From JBJXGF01 sp046153015 (lineage in GTDB: Bacteria; Actinomycetota; Acidimicrobiia; Acidimicrobiales; CAIXPF01), in NCBI GenBank assembly GCA_046153015.1, contig JBJXGF010000085.1:1-11347 (forward strand): a stretch of DNA of 11,347 nucleotides, read 5' to 3'. The stretch's first letter is position 1; each line of letters starts with the position of its first letter. Shown piece by piece: positions 1 to 5,356 of this stretch. The translations under genes were made by a program, and so were the position numbers. Below the pieces are notes generated by a model that did no database searches, was not told the DNA's origin, and worked only from the letters and a program-made list of their open reading frames with translations.

Positions 1-163
1 GGTCGAACTGTTCTTCTCGATCCTGCAACGCAAAGTGATCCGCAACGGGAACTTCACCTCCCGCGACGACCTGATCGCCAAACTCCTCGCCTTCATCACC
101 GACTACGACAAGACCGCCCGCCCCTTCCAATGGACATACGCAGCCGACCCCCTCGTCGCCTGA
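1..163 (+). mobile_element. IS630-family transposase, C-terminal fragment cut by the window edge
   Basis: The reading frame beginning at position 2 is open from the left edge to the TGA at 161-163 and gives 53 residues. It begins VELFFSILQRKVI, the typical context of the third catalytic acidic residue (Glu, codon 5-7) in the DDE domain of IS630/Tc1-like transposases. It continues with the usual C-terminal tail, an NGxFTS(R)DDL stretch, then FITDYDKTARPFQWTY. The enzyme would cut and paste its element at TA dinucleotides. The N-terminus and the first two catalytic Asp residues lie outside the window, so intactness cannot be judged. Codon use (AAA, CAA, ACA, TAC) is slightly less GC-biased than in the neighbours, consistent with an acquired element. 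Family assignment is strong; the exact subgroup is not known. Confidence 0.85.
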
Positions 164-198
164 CCAACCACACGCGAACCACTTCCGCGCGCCAGCAC
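164..198 (+). mobile_element. probable right end of the IS630 element
   Basis: About 35 bases separate the transposase stop from a CTAG at 198-201. IS630-family elements insert at TA, often within CTAG, so the element's terminal inverted repeat probably occupies this stretch. The left end is outside the window, so the inverted repeat and the TA duplication cannot be confirmed. The TA at 199-200 is also part of the stop codon of the convergent polymerase gene. Confidence 0.4.
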
Positions 199-1214
199 TA
201 GCCCTCGCCGCCGCGGCGGGCCCGGCTCGGGGCCACCCGGGGCGGCTCGCCGGGCTGCTTGGGGTACACCGGCGGCCACGGCGCGTCGGGCAGGCCGGCG
301 TCGCGGTCCCGCTCGGCCAGGGCGAGCAACGGCTCGAGCGACTGCGGCCGCTCGTCGATGCCGGCCCACGGGTCGCCGCGCTCGGCCAGCCGGCCGGGCG
401 CCACGGCGATCGTCAAGTGGTCGGGGTCCACCTCGGGCAGCTCGTCCCACGCGATCGGCGTGGACACCTGAGCGCCGATCCTCGCCCGTACGCACCACGG
501 GCCGAACACCGTCTTGTGCGGGGCGTTCTGGTTGAAGTCCACGAACACCCGCCGCCCTCGCTCCTCCTTCCACCAGGCGGCGGTGATGAGCTCGCCGTGG
601 CGGCGCTCCAGCTCCCGGGCCAGGGCCACCGCCGCCGCCCGCACCTGGTAGGCGTCCCACCTCGGCAGCAGGCGCAGATACACGTGCAGGCCTCGGCTGC
701 CGGTGGTCTTGAGCCAGCCGACGAGGCCGAGGTCGTCGAGCAGGGCCTTGGTGTGCGCGGCGGCCCGGCGCACCTCGTCGAAGCGCACGCCCGGCGAGGG
801 GTCGAGGTCGATGCGCAGCTCGTCGATCGTCTCGGGCCGGGCCGCCTGGTAGGGCCAGGGGTGAAAGCCCAGGCAGCCGAGGTTGACCGCCCAGACCACG
901 TGGGCGAGATCGGCCAGGACCAGGGCGCGGGAGGTGGTGCCGTTCGGCGTCGACACGATCGTGGTCTGGAGCCACTCGGGCGCCCCGGCCGGCGTCCGCT
1001 TCTGGAAGAACGACTTGCCCTCTGCGCCCTCCGGGAAGCGCTGCAGGAGGGTGGGGCGCCCCCCCAGCGTGCGCAGCAACGGGCCCCGCACGGCGAGGTA
1101 GTAGTTGACGAGGTCGAGCTTGGTCTCGCCTCGCTCCCGAAAGAACACCTTGGCGGGGTGGGTGACCGGCACCGACACCCCGTCCAGCTCGAGCACCACG
1201 TCGTCGCTCGCCAT
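198..1214 (-). CDS. ligD: stand-alone LigD-type polymerase/primase (PolDom)
   Basis: This 338-residue protein matches the archaeo-eukaryotic primase-type polymerase domain of bacterial LigD, which fills gaps and adds (ribo)nucleotides at broken ends during non-homologous end joining with Ku. The metal-binding DxD sits in RIDLDPSPG (D136, D138) and the third Asp in VFVDFNQN (D226). Other family blocks are HPAKVFF (19-25), STPNGTTSRALVLADLAHVVWAVNLG split around 89-113, and KTTGSRGLHVY (169-179). It ends in the usual YPKQPGEPPRV tail, so it looks full length. No ligase or phosphoesterase domain is attached, which is common in actinobacteria; the partners must be encoded elsewhere. The ATG at 1214 lies 6 bases after the stop of the thioesterase gene, so the two are probably co-transcribed and translationally coupled. 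The gene ends at a TAG that abuts the IS end. Confidence 0.92.
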   Translation of the reverse strand: MASDDVVLELDGVSVPVTHPAKVFFRERGETKLDLVNYYLAVRGPLLRTLGGRPTLLQRFPEGAEGKSFFQKRTPAGAPEWLQTTIVSTPNGTTSRALVLADLAHVVWAVNLGCLGFHPWPYQAARPETIDELRIDLDPSPGVRFDEVRRAAAHTKALLDDLGLVGWLKTTGSRGLHVYLRLLPRWDAYQVRAAAVALARELERRHGELITAAWWKEERGRRVFVDFNQNAPHKTVFGPWCVRARIGAQVSTPIAWDELPEVDPDHLTIAVAPGRLAERGDPWAGIDERPQSLEPLLALAERDRDAGLPDAPWPPVYPKQPGEPPRVAPSRARRGGEG

Positions 1215-1220
1215 GGCCGG

Positions 1221-1640
1221 CTACCCGCGGGGGCGCAGCACCATCTGGGTCTGGGTGACCTTGGCGGCGAGGCGGCCCTCGTCGTCGCGCAGCTCGGTCT
1301 CGACCACGATCGTCGTCGACCCGACGTGCAGCGCCTTGGCGTCGGCGGTGAGCGCGCCGGCGCGCAGCGCGCCGAGGAAGTTGGTCTTCGACTCGATCGT
1401 GGAGGTGCCCGCCGCCCCCTCGGGCAGGTTCAGAAAGGCGCACGCCCCGCCGGCGGCGTCGGCCAGGGCCATCACGGCGCCGCCGTGGAGGAGCCCGTTG
1501 GTGGTGCACAGCCCGGGCGCCCAGTCGAGCGCCAGGCGGACCTCGTCGGGACGCAGCGCCAGTGCGCGCATGCCGAGCGTGGCGCAGAACGGCATGGTCT
1601 CGTGGAGGAAGGCGGTCGGGTCGCGCTCGAGATCGGTCAC
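1221..1640 (-). CDS. PaaI-type hotdog-fold thioesterase
   Basis: The gene encodes 139 residues from a GTG start. The core block NGLLHGGAVMALADAAGG (residues 48-65) is the hallmark of the PaaI/YbgC-like hotdog acyl-CoA thioesterases, with H52-G-G and D61 at the usual active-site positions. The strands that follow (STIESKTNFLGALRAGAL, then HVGSTTIVVETELRDDEGRLAAKVTQTQMVL) complete a single hotdog domain. The likely reaction is hydrolysis of an acyl- or aryl-CoA in the cytoplasm; the substrate cannot be read from sequence. I chose the GTG at 1640 because the length fits the family and a GAGACT box lies 7 nt upstream. An internal ATG at residue 16 is an alternative. Longer upstream extension is implausible because it overlaps the divergent nuclease gene. 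It lies 6 bp upstream of the LigD polymerase gene in the same transcript, with no evident functional link. Confidence 0.85.
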   Translation of the reverse strand: MTDLERDPTAFLHETMPFCATLGMRALALRPDEVRLALDWAPGLCTTNGLLHGGAVMALADAAGGACAFLNLPEGAAGTSTIESKTNFLGALRAGALTADAKALHVGSTTIVVETELRDDEGRLAAKVTQTQMVLRPRG

Positions 1641-1691
1641 GCCCGCCAGTCTCGTCGCCCCCGCCGACCTTTGGGTATCCCCAGCCGCCTG

Positions 1692-1721
1692 GTTCACTGT
1701 GGCATGTTCACTGTGGGCATG
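1692..1721 (+). repeat. imperfect 15-bp tandem repeat spanning two in-frame ATG codons
   Basis: GTTCACTGTGGCATG (1692-1706) is followed directly, sharing one G, by GTTCACTGTGGGCATG (1706-1721). Each copy ends in an in-frame ATG (1704 and 1719) for the nuclease gene and contains a CACTGTG palindrome. It lies in the 78-bp gap between the divergent thioesterase and nuclease genes. It may be a small slippage duplication of the start region or a pair of operator half-sites. Confidence 0.6.
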
Positions 1722-2306
1722 GCCGTGCGCCGCGTCGCCCATGTCCTCGCCGCGCTGGCCGTCGCGCCGGCCGGGTGCGCTGTCGGCACAGTCGGTCCAG
1801 TCGGCCCGGCTGTCTTGAGCGCCCCTGCGGCAGGGGCGCCGGTGGAGCAGGCGGAGGCCTGCCCGGACCCCTTGCCGGACCGCCCGAGCTTCGCGCCCGG
1901 GGTGCGCGATGCGGTCCTGGCCGGGGCCGCCGGCCTCGACCGCTGGACGGGCGGACCCCTCCCCGCCGCCTGGCAGGTGGACCACGTGCTGGCGTGGCGG
2001 GAGGCGCTGTGCTCGGGGCTGGCGGTGGGGGAGCGGCACGCCTTCTACAGCTACGCGCCGAACCTGGCCGCCACCGCCTCGGCGGTCAACGCGGCCAAGA
2101 GCGATTGGGGGCCGGGGTCGTGTCGCGAACCGGCCGCCCGCCGGGCCACCGGAAGCTGCCCGGGGGGCGGCTGGACGCCGCCCGACCAGTCGGCCCGCTG
2201 CTGGTTCGCCGTCACGTGGCTGGCCACCAAGGCGCGGTTCGCTCTCGGCGTCGACCCCGAGGAAGCGGCGCAGCTCACCGCGGAGCGGGCCCGCTGCGGG
2301 GAATAG
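1719..2306 (+). CDS. exported HNH-family (DUF1524/GmrSD C-terminal-like) nuclease, possible lipoprotein
   Basis: From the ATG at 1719 the protein has 195 residues (200 from the in-frame ATG at 1704). It begins with an Arg-bearing N-region and a hydrophobic stretch ending in PAGC (Cys20), a signal peptide with an imperfect lipobox. The nuclease core is WQVDHVLAWREALCSG (residues 85-100, D88-H89) followed by NLAATASAVNAAKSDWGPG (115-133; N124, K127, D129) and a late GWTPP. It ends with a RCWFAVTWLATKARFALGVDPEE segment (160-182). This order, DH...N..K.D...W.P...C.....W...K..F.L, is that of secreted HNH nucleases of actinobacteria with the DUF1524-type fold. Six cysteines after Cys20 would allow disulfides in an extracytoplasmic protein. 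The predicted role is cleavage of extracellular or incoming DNA; specificity is unknown. The next gene starts 10 bp downstream. Confidence 0.8.
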   Translation: MAVRRVAHVLAALAVAPAGCAVGTVGPVGPAVLSAPAAGAPVEQAEACPDPLPDRPSFAPGVRDAVLAGAAGLDRWTGGPLPAAWQVDHVLAWREALCSGLAVGERHAFYSYAPNLAATASAVNAAKSDWGPGSCREPAARRATGSCPGGGWTPPDQSARCWFAVTWLATKARFALGVDPEEAAQLTAERARCGE

Positions 2307-2319
2307 GGTGGGCGGGGTG
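2304..2319 (+). promoter_or_regulatory. probable -10 box of a leaderless promoter overlapping a stop codon
   Basis: TAGGGT (2304-2309) fits the TANNNT -10 consensus and ends 7 nt before the GTG start at 2317. Its first three bases are the stop codon of the nuclease gene. No Shine-Dalgarno sequence of usual spacing is needed if transcription begins at or next to the GTG. No -35 element was recognised. Confidence 0.45.
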
Positions 2320-3186
2320 ACCGGCGCCCCACGACCGCCCGAGCGCCGTCTCGCCGACGCGTTCGCGCCCTACCACAACCTGTCGTACTACTGCCCGGAG
2401 ATCGCCGAGTTCACCGCAGCCGGCATGCGCGGCTGGTGGATGGCCTACTTCGCGTGCCGCTCGGCGCCGCTCGGTCGGGTTCCAGCCGAGGTGGTGACCG
2501 CCGCGTTCTACGGGTTCGCGCCGCGCATGGTCCACCGCGCCATCCCGGCGGTGTGGGCGGTGATGTCGCCCGCCGAGGCGCTCGCGCGGCGTCTCGACGT
2601 GACCGATCGGGCCCTGCGGCGGGTGCTGGGCGAGGAGGTCGCCGGGCCCGCCGTGGCGGAGGCCGCGGCGCTGGCGCGGCGTGCCGTGGAGGGCTGCGAG
2701 CTCGCCGGGCGCCCGCTTTTCGCCGGGCACTGCGCCCTCGAGTGGCCGACGGCGCCGCATCTCGTGCTGTTCCACGCCTGTACGCTCCTGCGCGAGCAGC
2801 GGGGCGACTCGCATTCGCTGGCGTTGGCCGCTCACGAGCTCGACGGGGTGGCCTGCCACGTGATGATGGCCGCCCTCGGGCACGGGAACCGAGCCTCGAT
2901 CCTGCCCATCCGGGGCTGGACCGAGGCCGAGTGGGCGGCGGCGCAGGAACGGCTCACGGCACGCGGCTGGCTCAGCGCCGACGGCTCGCTCACCGAGGCC
3001 GGCCGTGAAGGCCGCGCCGCGGTCGAGGCCCTCACCGACCGCCTGGCCGCCGAGCCGGCGGCCCGCCTCGGCGAGCGCGGGCTCGACCGCTTCGTCGAGC
3101 TCATGACCCCGCTGTCGGAAGCGCTGCACACCCGGGGCGGGGTGCCGGGCTCGTGGCCGCCCCCGCACCTGCTGCGCCCGGCGTAG
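2317..3186 (+). CDS. SCO6745-family protein with winged-helix-like domains
   Basis: A 289-residue protein from the GTG at 2317; a GTG at 2308 is also in frame, but it falls inside the proposed -10 box. The opening block YHNLSYYCPEIAEFTAAG, then GWWMAYFACRSAPLGRVPAEVV and FYGFAPRMVHRAIPAVW, is the signature of the SCO6745 family, widespread in Streptomyces and mycobacteria. The central block EWPTAPHLVLFHACTLLREQRGDSH and the segment HELDGVACHVMMAALGHGN are also typical. The C-terminal third (W-TEAEWAAAQERLTARGWL, then LTEAGREGRAAVEALTDRLA) resembles a MarR-like winged helix. No signal peptide or membrane segment is visible, so it is cytoplasmic. Its biochemical role is not established; DNA or small-ligand binding is only a guess from the helix-turn-helix-like fold. 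A strong hairpin follows 6 bp after the stop. Confidence 0.85.
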   Translation: MTGAPRPPERRLADAFAPYHNLSYYCPEIAEFTAAGMRGWWMAYFACRSAPLGRVPAEVVTAAFYGFAPRMVHRAIPAVWAVMSPAEALARRLDVTDRALRRVLGEEVAGPAVAEAAALARRAVEGCELAGRPLFAGHCALEWPTAPHLVLFHACTLLREQRGDSHSLALAAHELDGVACHVMMAALGHGNRASILPIRGWTEAEWAAAQERLTARGWLSADGSLTEAGREGRAAVEALTDRLAAEPAARLGERGLDRFVELMTPLSEALHTRGGVPGSWPPPHLLRPA

Positions 3187-3270
3187 GTTCGTCTGGGGGC
3201 TGCGCCCCCAGGCCCCGTCGCCGCCCGGCTCGCTGGCGCTGGCGCGGGCGGCCGGCCTCGCTACGCTCGG
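3187..3270. repeat. diverged single copy of the hairpin repeat family
   Basis: This copy begins directly after the SCO6745-family stop codon. It shares with the 3759-3934 repeats the palindromic GGGGGCTGCGCCCCC, then CCCGTC, then CCGGCTCGCTGGCGCT, then a CGCT.CGCTC-like end, in the same order and with nearly the same spacing. The middle and right parts differ (GGCGCGGGCGGCCGG in place of CGCTCGGCCGTGGGC). It occupies most of the 136-bp gap before the flavoprotein gene. Confidence 0.65.
3193..3211 (+). terminator. GC-rich hairpin, likely terminator without U-tract
   Basis: CTGGGGGC (3193-3200) pairs perfectly with GCCCCCAG (3204-3211) across a TGC loop, starting 6 bp after the TAG of the SCO6745-family gene. 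There is no T-run downstream, as is common for actinobacterial intrinsic terminators. The outer T-A pair replaces the C-G pair found in the 3863-3879 copy. Confidence 0.6.
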
Positions 3271-3309
3271 CCGGGCCACCGGGTTGGTCAAGGCGCCGTC
3301 ACCACCGAC

Positions 3310-3315
3310 GAGGAG
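3310..3315 (+). promoter_or_regulatory. Shine-Dalgarno site deciding the flavoprotein start
   Basis: GAGGAG lies 7 bases before the ATG at 3323 and favours that start over the upstream GTG at 3287. Confidence 0.65.
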
Positions 3316-3322
3316 CGAGGCG

Positions 3323-3745
3323 ATGGACTGGACGGAGCTGGCGACCCATCTGAACGGCATCGCCCACCTCGCCGCCGCCAGCCCCACGGGTGAGCCGCAC
3401 GTGTCGGTCGTGGCGCCGATCCTCGAGGAGGGTCGGCTGTGGATCATGACCCGCGCCACCTCGGGCAAGGCGGCCCGCCTCGCCGCGAACCCTCGGGCCG
3501 CGCTGGTGTGGCGCTCGGCCAAGACCTCCAGCGAGGCCTACCTGTACGGCCGCGCCGAGCTGGTCGACGACCTCGCCGAGAAGCGCCGCCTGTGGACCTC
3601 AGGGCGGCTGCCCTTTGACCCGGCGGCGTTCTTCGGCTCGGCCGAGAACCCCGACCTCGTGCTGGTGCGGATCACGCCCACCCGCGCCGTGGTGCTCACC
3701 TCGGTGGACGGCCGCCCGACCGTCCTGCGCTGGCAGGCGCCCTGA
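3323..3745 (+). CDS. pyridoxamine 5'-phosphate oxidase-fold flavin/F420-binding protein
   Basis: The gene encodes 140 residues forming one split-barrel domain. Family features are the N-terminal IAHLAAASPTGEPHVSVVAPILEEGRLW (13-40), GKAARLAANPRAALVWR (48-64), the SEAYLYGRAELVDD strand pair (70-83) and a C-terminal RITPTRAVVLTS...GRPTVLRW. The pattern resembles the PPOX class of general-stress-protein-26-like and F420-dependent enzymes. The cofactor (FMN, heme or F420) and substrate cannot be decided; a true PNPO is unlikely given the short length and missing C-terminal domain. I chose the ATG at 3323 because a GAGGAG Shine-Dalgarno (3310-3315) precedes it by 7 bases; a GTG at 3287 would add 12 poorly conserved residues. 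It appears to be transcribed alone, bounded by hairpin repeats on both sides. Confidence 0.83.
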   Translation: MDWTELATHLNGIAHLAAASPTGEPHVSVVAPILEEGRLWIMTRATSGKAARLAANPRAALVWRSAKTSSEAYLYGRAELVDDLAEKRRLWTSGRLPFDPAAFFGSAENPDLVLVRITPTRAVVLTSVDGRPTVLRWQAP

Positions 3746-3774
3746 CCGCTTGGCCCTGTCAGCCGTTCTTGTGT

Positions 3775-3791
3775 CGGGGGCTGCGCTCCCG
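3775..3791. terminator. hairpin in repeat copy 1 (with one G-U pair)
   Basis: CGGGGGC (3775-3781) faces GCTCCCG (3785-3791) over a TGC loop. The T at 3787 still pairs as G-U in plus-strand RNA but would be a C-A mismatch in minus-strand RNA. It begins 29 bp after the flavoprotein stop and probably helps terminate that transcript. Confidence 0.5.
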
Positions 3792-3862
3792 GACCCCGTC
3801 TACGTCGGGCTCGCTGGCGCTCGCTCGGCCGTGGGCTTCGCTGCGCTCAGCCGTTCTTGTGT

Positions 3863-3879
3863 CGGGGGCTGCGCCCCCG
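3863..3879. terminator. hairpin in repeat copy 2, likely bidirectional terminator
   Basis: CGGGGGC (3863-3869) pairs perfectly with GCCCCCG (3873-3879) over a TGC loop. Lying between convergent genes, it can serve both strands. No T-run is present on either side. Confidence 0.55.
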
Positions 3880-3934
3880 GACCCCGTCTACGTCCGGCTC
3901 GCTGGCGCTCGCTCGGCCGTGGGCTTGGCTGCGC

Positions 3935-4726
3935 TCAGCCCTGGCGGGCCTGCACCTCGCGCAGGGCCCGGAACCCCTCGACCGCGGTGGGGAAGCCGAC
4001 GTAGCCGATCACGGTGATCATCAGCTCCTCGAGCTCGGTGATCGTGGCGCCGTGGTTGAGGGCGCCCTGCAGGTGGAAGCGCAGCTCGGTCGGGCGGTGC
4101 TGGGTGGTGAGCGTGGCGCACACCACGAGCGAGCGGTCACGCGGGCTCAGCTCGTCGCGGGACCACAGCTCGCCGAACGCGAACCGCCCGGCGGGCCCGG
4201 TGAACGAGCCCATGTCCACGCCGGGGCCGCCCGGCGGCTGGTTCCGGCCGAGCCGGCCCATCACGGCCCGGGCGTCGGCGCTGCGCTGGTCGTCGTCCTT
4301 GCGGGGGGCCGGCGGGCTCGGTTCGAGCCGCTCGACGCCGGCCGCTTCGGCCATCGCCTCGTGCGCCACGGTCATTGCGTCGATGGCGCGGGGGAACCCG
4401 GCATAGCCGCCGAGCTGCACGAACACCTCCTCGATCTCGGTGCGGGTGAGCCCGTGGCTCAGGCCGCCGCGGACGTGGCTGCGGAGCTGGTTGAGCTGGT
4501 TGAGCGTGGCGAGGATCGTGATCACCACCAGGCTGCGGTCCCGGCGGGACAACCCCGGCCGGGTCCAGATCTCACCGAGCGCGAAGTCGATCACGTACGA
4601 GCCGAGCGGCCCGAGGCGCTCCTCGGTCGCGGCCGCCACCGCCTCCCCGTCGACGTTGCCGCCGCGCAGCGTGCGCTGCACGTCGATCCCCGCCGCCCGG
4701 CGCTCCGCGTGGGTCTTCTTGGCCAT
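3935..4726 (-). CDS. two-domain carboxymuconolactone decarboxylase (CMD)-family protein
   Basis: The 263-residue protein is an internal duplication of the CMD fold. Domain 1 (about 40-125) has FALGEIWTRPGLSRRDRSLVV, then LRSHVRGGLSHGLTRTEIEEV and GGYAGFP. Domain 2 (about 178-260) has FAFGELWSRDELSPRDRSLVV, then LRFHLQGALNHGATITELEEL and GYVGFP. A charged, Pro-rich linker (about 126-170) joins them. This pattern follows PcaC-like gamma-CMDs, which decarboxylate 4-carboxymuconolactone in the protocatechuate branch of the beta-ketoadipate pathway. The AhpD-type CxxC is absent, so a peroxidase role is unlikely. No pca genes are nearby, so the substrate remains open. The start is the ATG at 4726, preceded by a strong GGAGGGG Shine-Dalgarno 2-3 bases upstream. 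Reading further upstream would run into the divergent GNAT gene. Confidence 0.85.
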   Translation of the reverse strand: MAKKTHAERRAAGIDVQRTLRGGNVDGEAVAAATEERLGPLGSYVIDFALGEIWTRPGLSRRDRSLVVITILATLNQLNQLRSHVRGGLSHGLTRTEIEEVFVQLGGYAGFPRAIDAMTVAHEAMAEAAGVERLEPSPPAPRKDDDQRSADARAVMGRLGRNQPPGGPGVDMGSFTGPAGRFAFGELWSRDELSPRDRSLVVCATLTTQHRPTELRFHLQGALNHGATITELEELMITVIGYVGFPTAVEGFRALREVQARQG

Positions 4727-4735
4727 GTCCCCTCC
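4727..4735 (-). promoter_or_regulatory. Shine-Dalgarno site of the CMD-family gene
   Basis: Read on the minus strand, GGAGGGGAC runs directly into the ATG at 4726. This fixes the start and excludes the upstream extension of the frame to 4915. Confidence 0.7.
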
Positions 4736-4780
4736 GTCTGCTCCGCTGCCCGGGGGGCGCTGCGCCCGGTCCGGTCCGCC

Positions 4781-4797
4781 TACTCTTGCGCGGCGTG
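4781..4797 (+). promoter_or_regulatory. probable -10 box of a leaderless promoter
   Basis: TACTCT (4781-4786) matches TANNNT and is followed after 8 nt (TGCGCGGC) by the GTG start at 4795. No Shine-Dalgarno is present. The in-frame TTG at 4786 overlaps the last base of the box and would be upstream of the transcript. The same layout occurs before the hydrolase gene. Confidence 0.5.
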
Positions 4798-5340
4798 GAC
4801 CAGTCCGCTCGCCTGACCTATCGCCGGGCGGCTGCGGCCGACCTCGACGAGCTGTGCCGCCACTGGCGGCGACCCGAGGTCCGCCGCTACCTGTGGGACG
4901 GCCGCGAGCTGGCACGGGAGGAGGCGGCCGCGGCGGTGGCCGCCGGCGCGGCGGCCGCCTCGATCGGCGGGGGCGTGTGGCGGGTGTCCGCCGCCGGCGG
5001 CCGCTTCGTGGGGGTGTGCGCGCTGCTGCCCCTCGCCCCTGAGGTGGAGGCGGCGCTGCGCCCCGCCGCGCCAGGGGCGACGGCGGAGCTGGCCCCGCCC
5101 CTGGTCGAGCTCGTCTACAGCCTCGAGCCGGCCGAGTGGGGTCGGGGCTACGCCCGAGAGGCGGCCGCCGCCGCCGTGGCCCACGCCTTCTCGCGGGGCC
5201 ACGGTGCGGTGCTGGCCGGCGCCGACGAGGCGAACACTGCCTCGCAGCGGGTGCTGGAGGCGATCGGCATGGCGCCGCTCGCCTCGTTCGAGCTGCCCGG
5301 CGTCGGCCCCCAGCGCTACTACGCCCGTCGCGCCGGGTGA
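4795..5340 (+). CDS. GNAT N-acetyltransferase, RimJ/RimL-like
   Basis: The protein has 181 residues from the GTG at 4795. The N-terminal LTYRRAAAADLDELCRHWRRPEVRRYLWDG (7-36) is a typical GNAT start. The acetyl-CoA pyrophosphate loop is the WGRGYAREA segment (115-123) after the LVELVYSLEP strand. The C-terminal NTASQRVLEAIGM (147-159) is the conserved Acetyltransf_3 block, in which the Asn and Ser face CoA. It should transfer an acetyl group from acetyl-CoA to an amine of a protein N-terminus or small molecule; the acceptor is unknown. Two Ala-rich stretches (45-58 and 120-131) reflect the high-GC background. It diverges from the CMD-family gene (68-bp gap) and converges on the hydrolase, with only 16 bp between the stops. 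No terminator is visible there. Confidence 0.85.
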   Translation: MDQSARLTYRRAAAADLDELCRHWRRPEVRRYLWDGRELAREEAAAAVAAGAAAASIGGGVWRVSAAGGRFVGVCALLPLAPEVEAALRPAAPGATAELAPPLVELVYSLEPAEWGRGYAREAAAAAVAHAFSRGHGAVLAGADEANTASQRVLEAIGMAPLASFELPGVGPQRYYARRAG

Positions 5341-5356
5341 ACCAGCTGCCTCGAGG

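Larger units (their letters stand above)
3759..3934. repeat. two tandem 88-bp direct repeats with internal hairpins
   Basis: Copy 1 (3759-3846) and copy 2 (3847-3934) differ at three positions only (3787 T/C, 3807 G/C, 3839 C/G). A third start of the unit, TCAGCC, follows at 3935-3940 and supplies the stop codon of the convergent CMD-family gene. Each unit carries the GGGGGCTGCG-type palindrome, CGGACCCCGTC, and GGCTCGCTGGCGCTCGCTC. The array fills nearly the whole 189-bp gap between two convergent genes. Frames that cross it give only low-complexity translations and no recognisable protein. Confidence 0.85.

Noticed and set aside
417..1718. Long plus-strand frame running into the HNH nuclease
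   Set aside because: Codons before 1704 are antisense to the LigD polymerase and thioesterase genes and have no domain content. Only the part from 1704/1719 carries the signal peptide and nuclease motifs.
3846..4004. Possible small plus-strand proteins across the repeat array
   Set aside because: They consist of the translated repeat unit and antisense of the CMD-family gene; no ribosome binding site or independent homology is visible.
4741..4775. GC-rich GGGGGGCGCTGCGCCC segment between the CMD-family and GNAT genes as another copy of the hairpin repeat
   Set aside because: Only a short palindromic core resembles the family. The CCCGTC and CGGCTCGCTGGCGCT blocks are missing, and a terminator makes no sense between divergent starts.
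5341..5356. Terminator between the convergent GNAT and hydrolase genes
   Set aside because: The 16-bp gap contains only a short CCTCGAGG palindrome, too small for a credible terminator.
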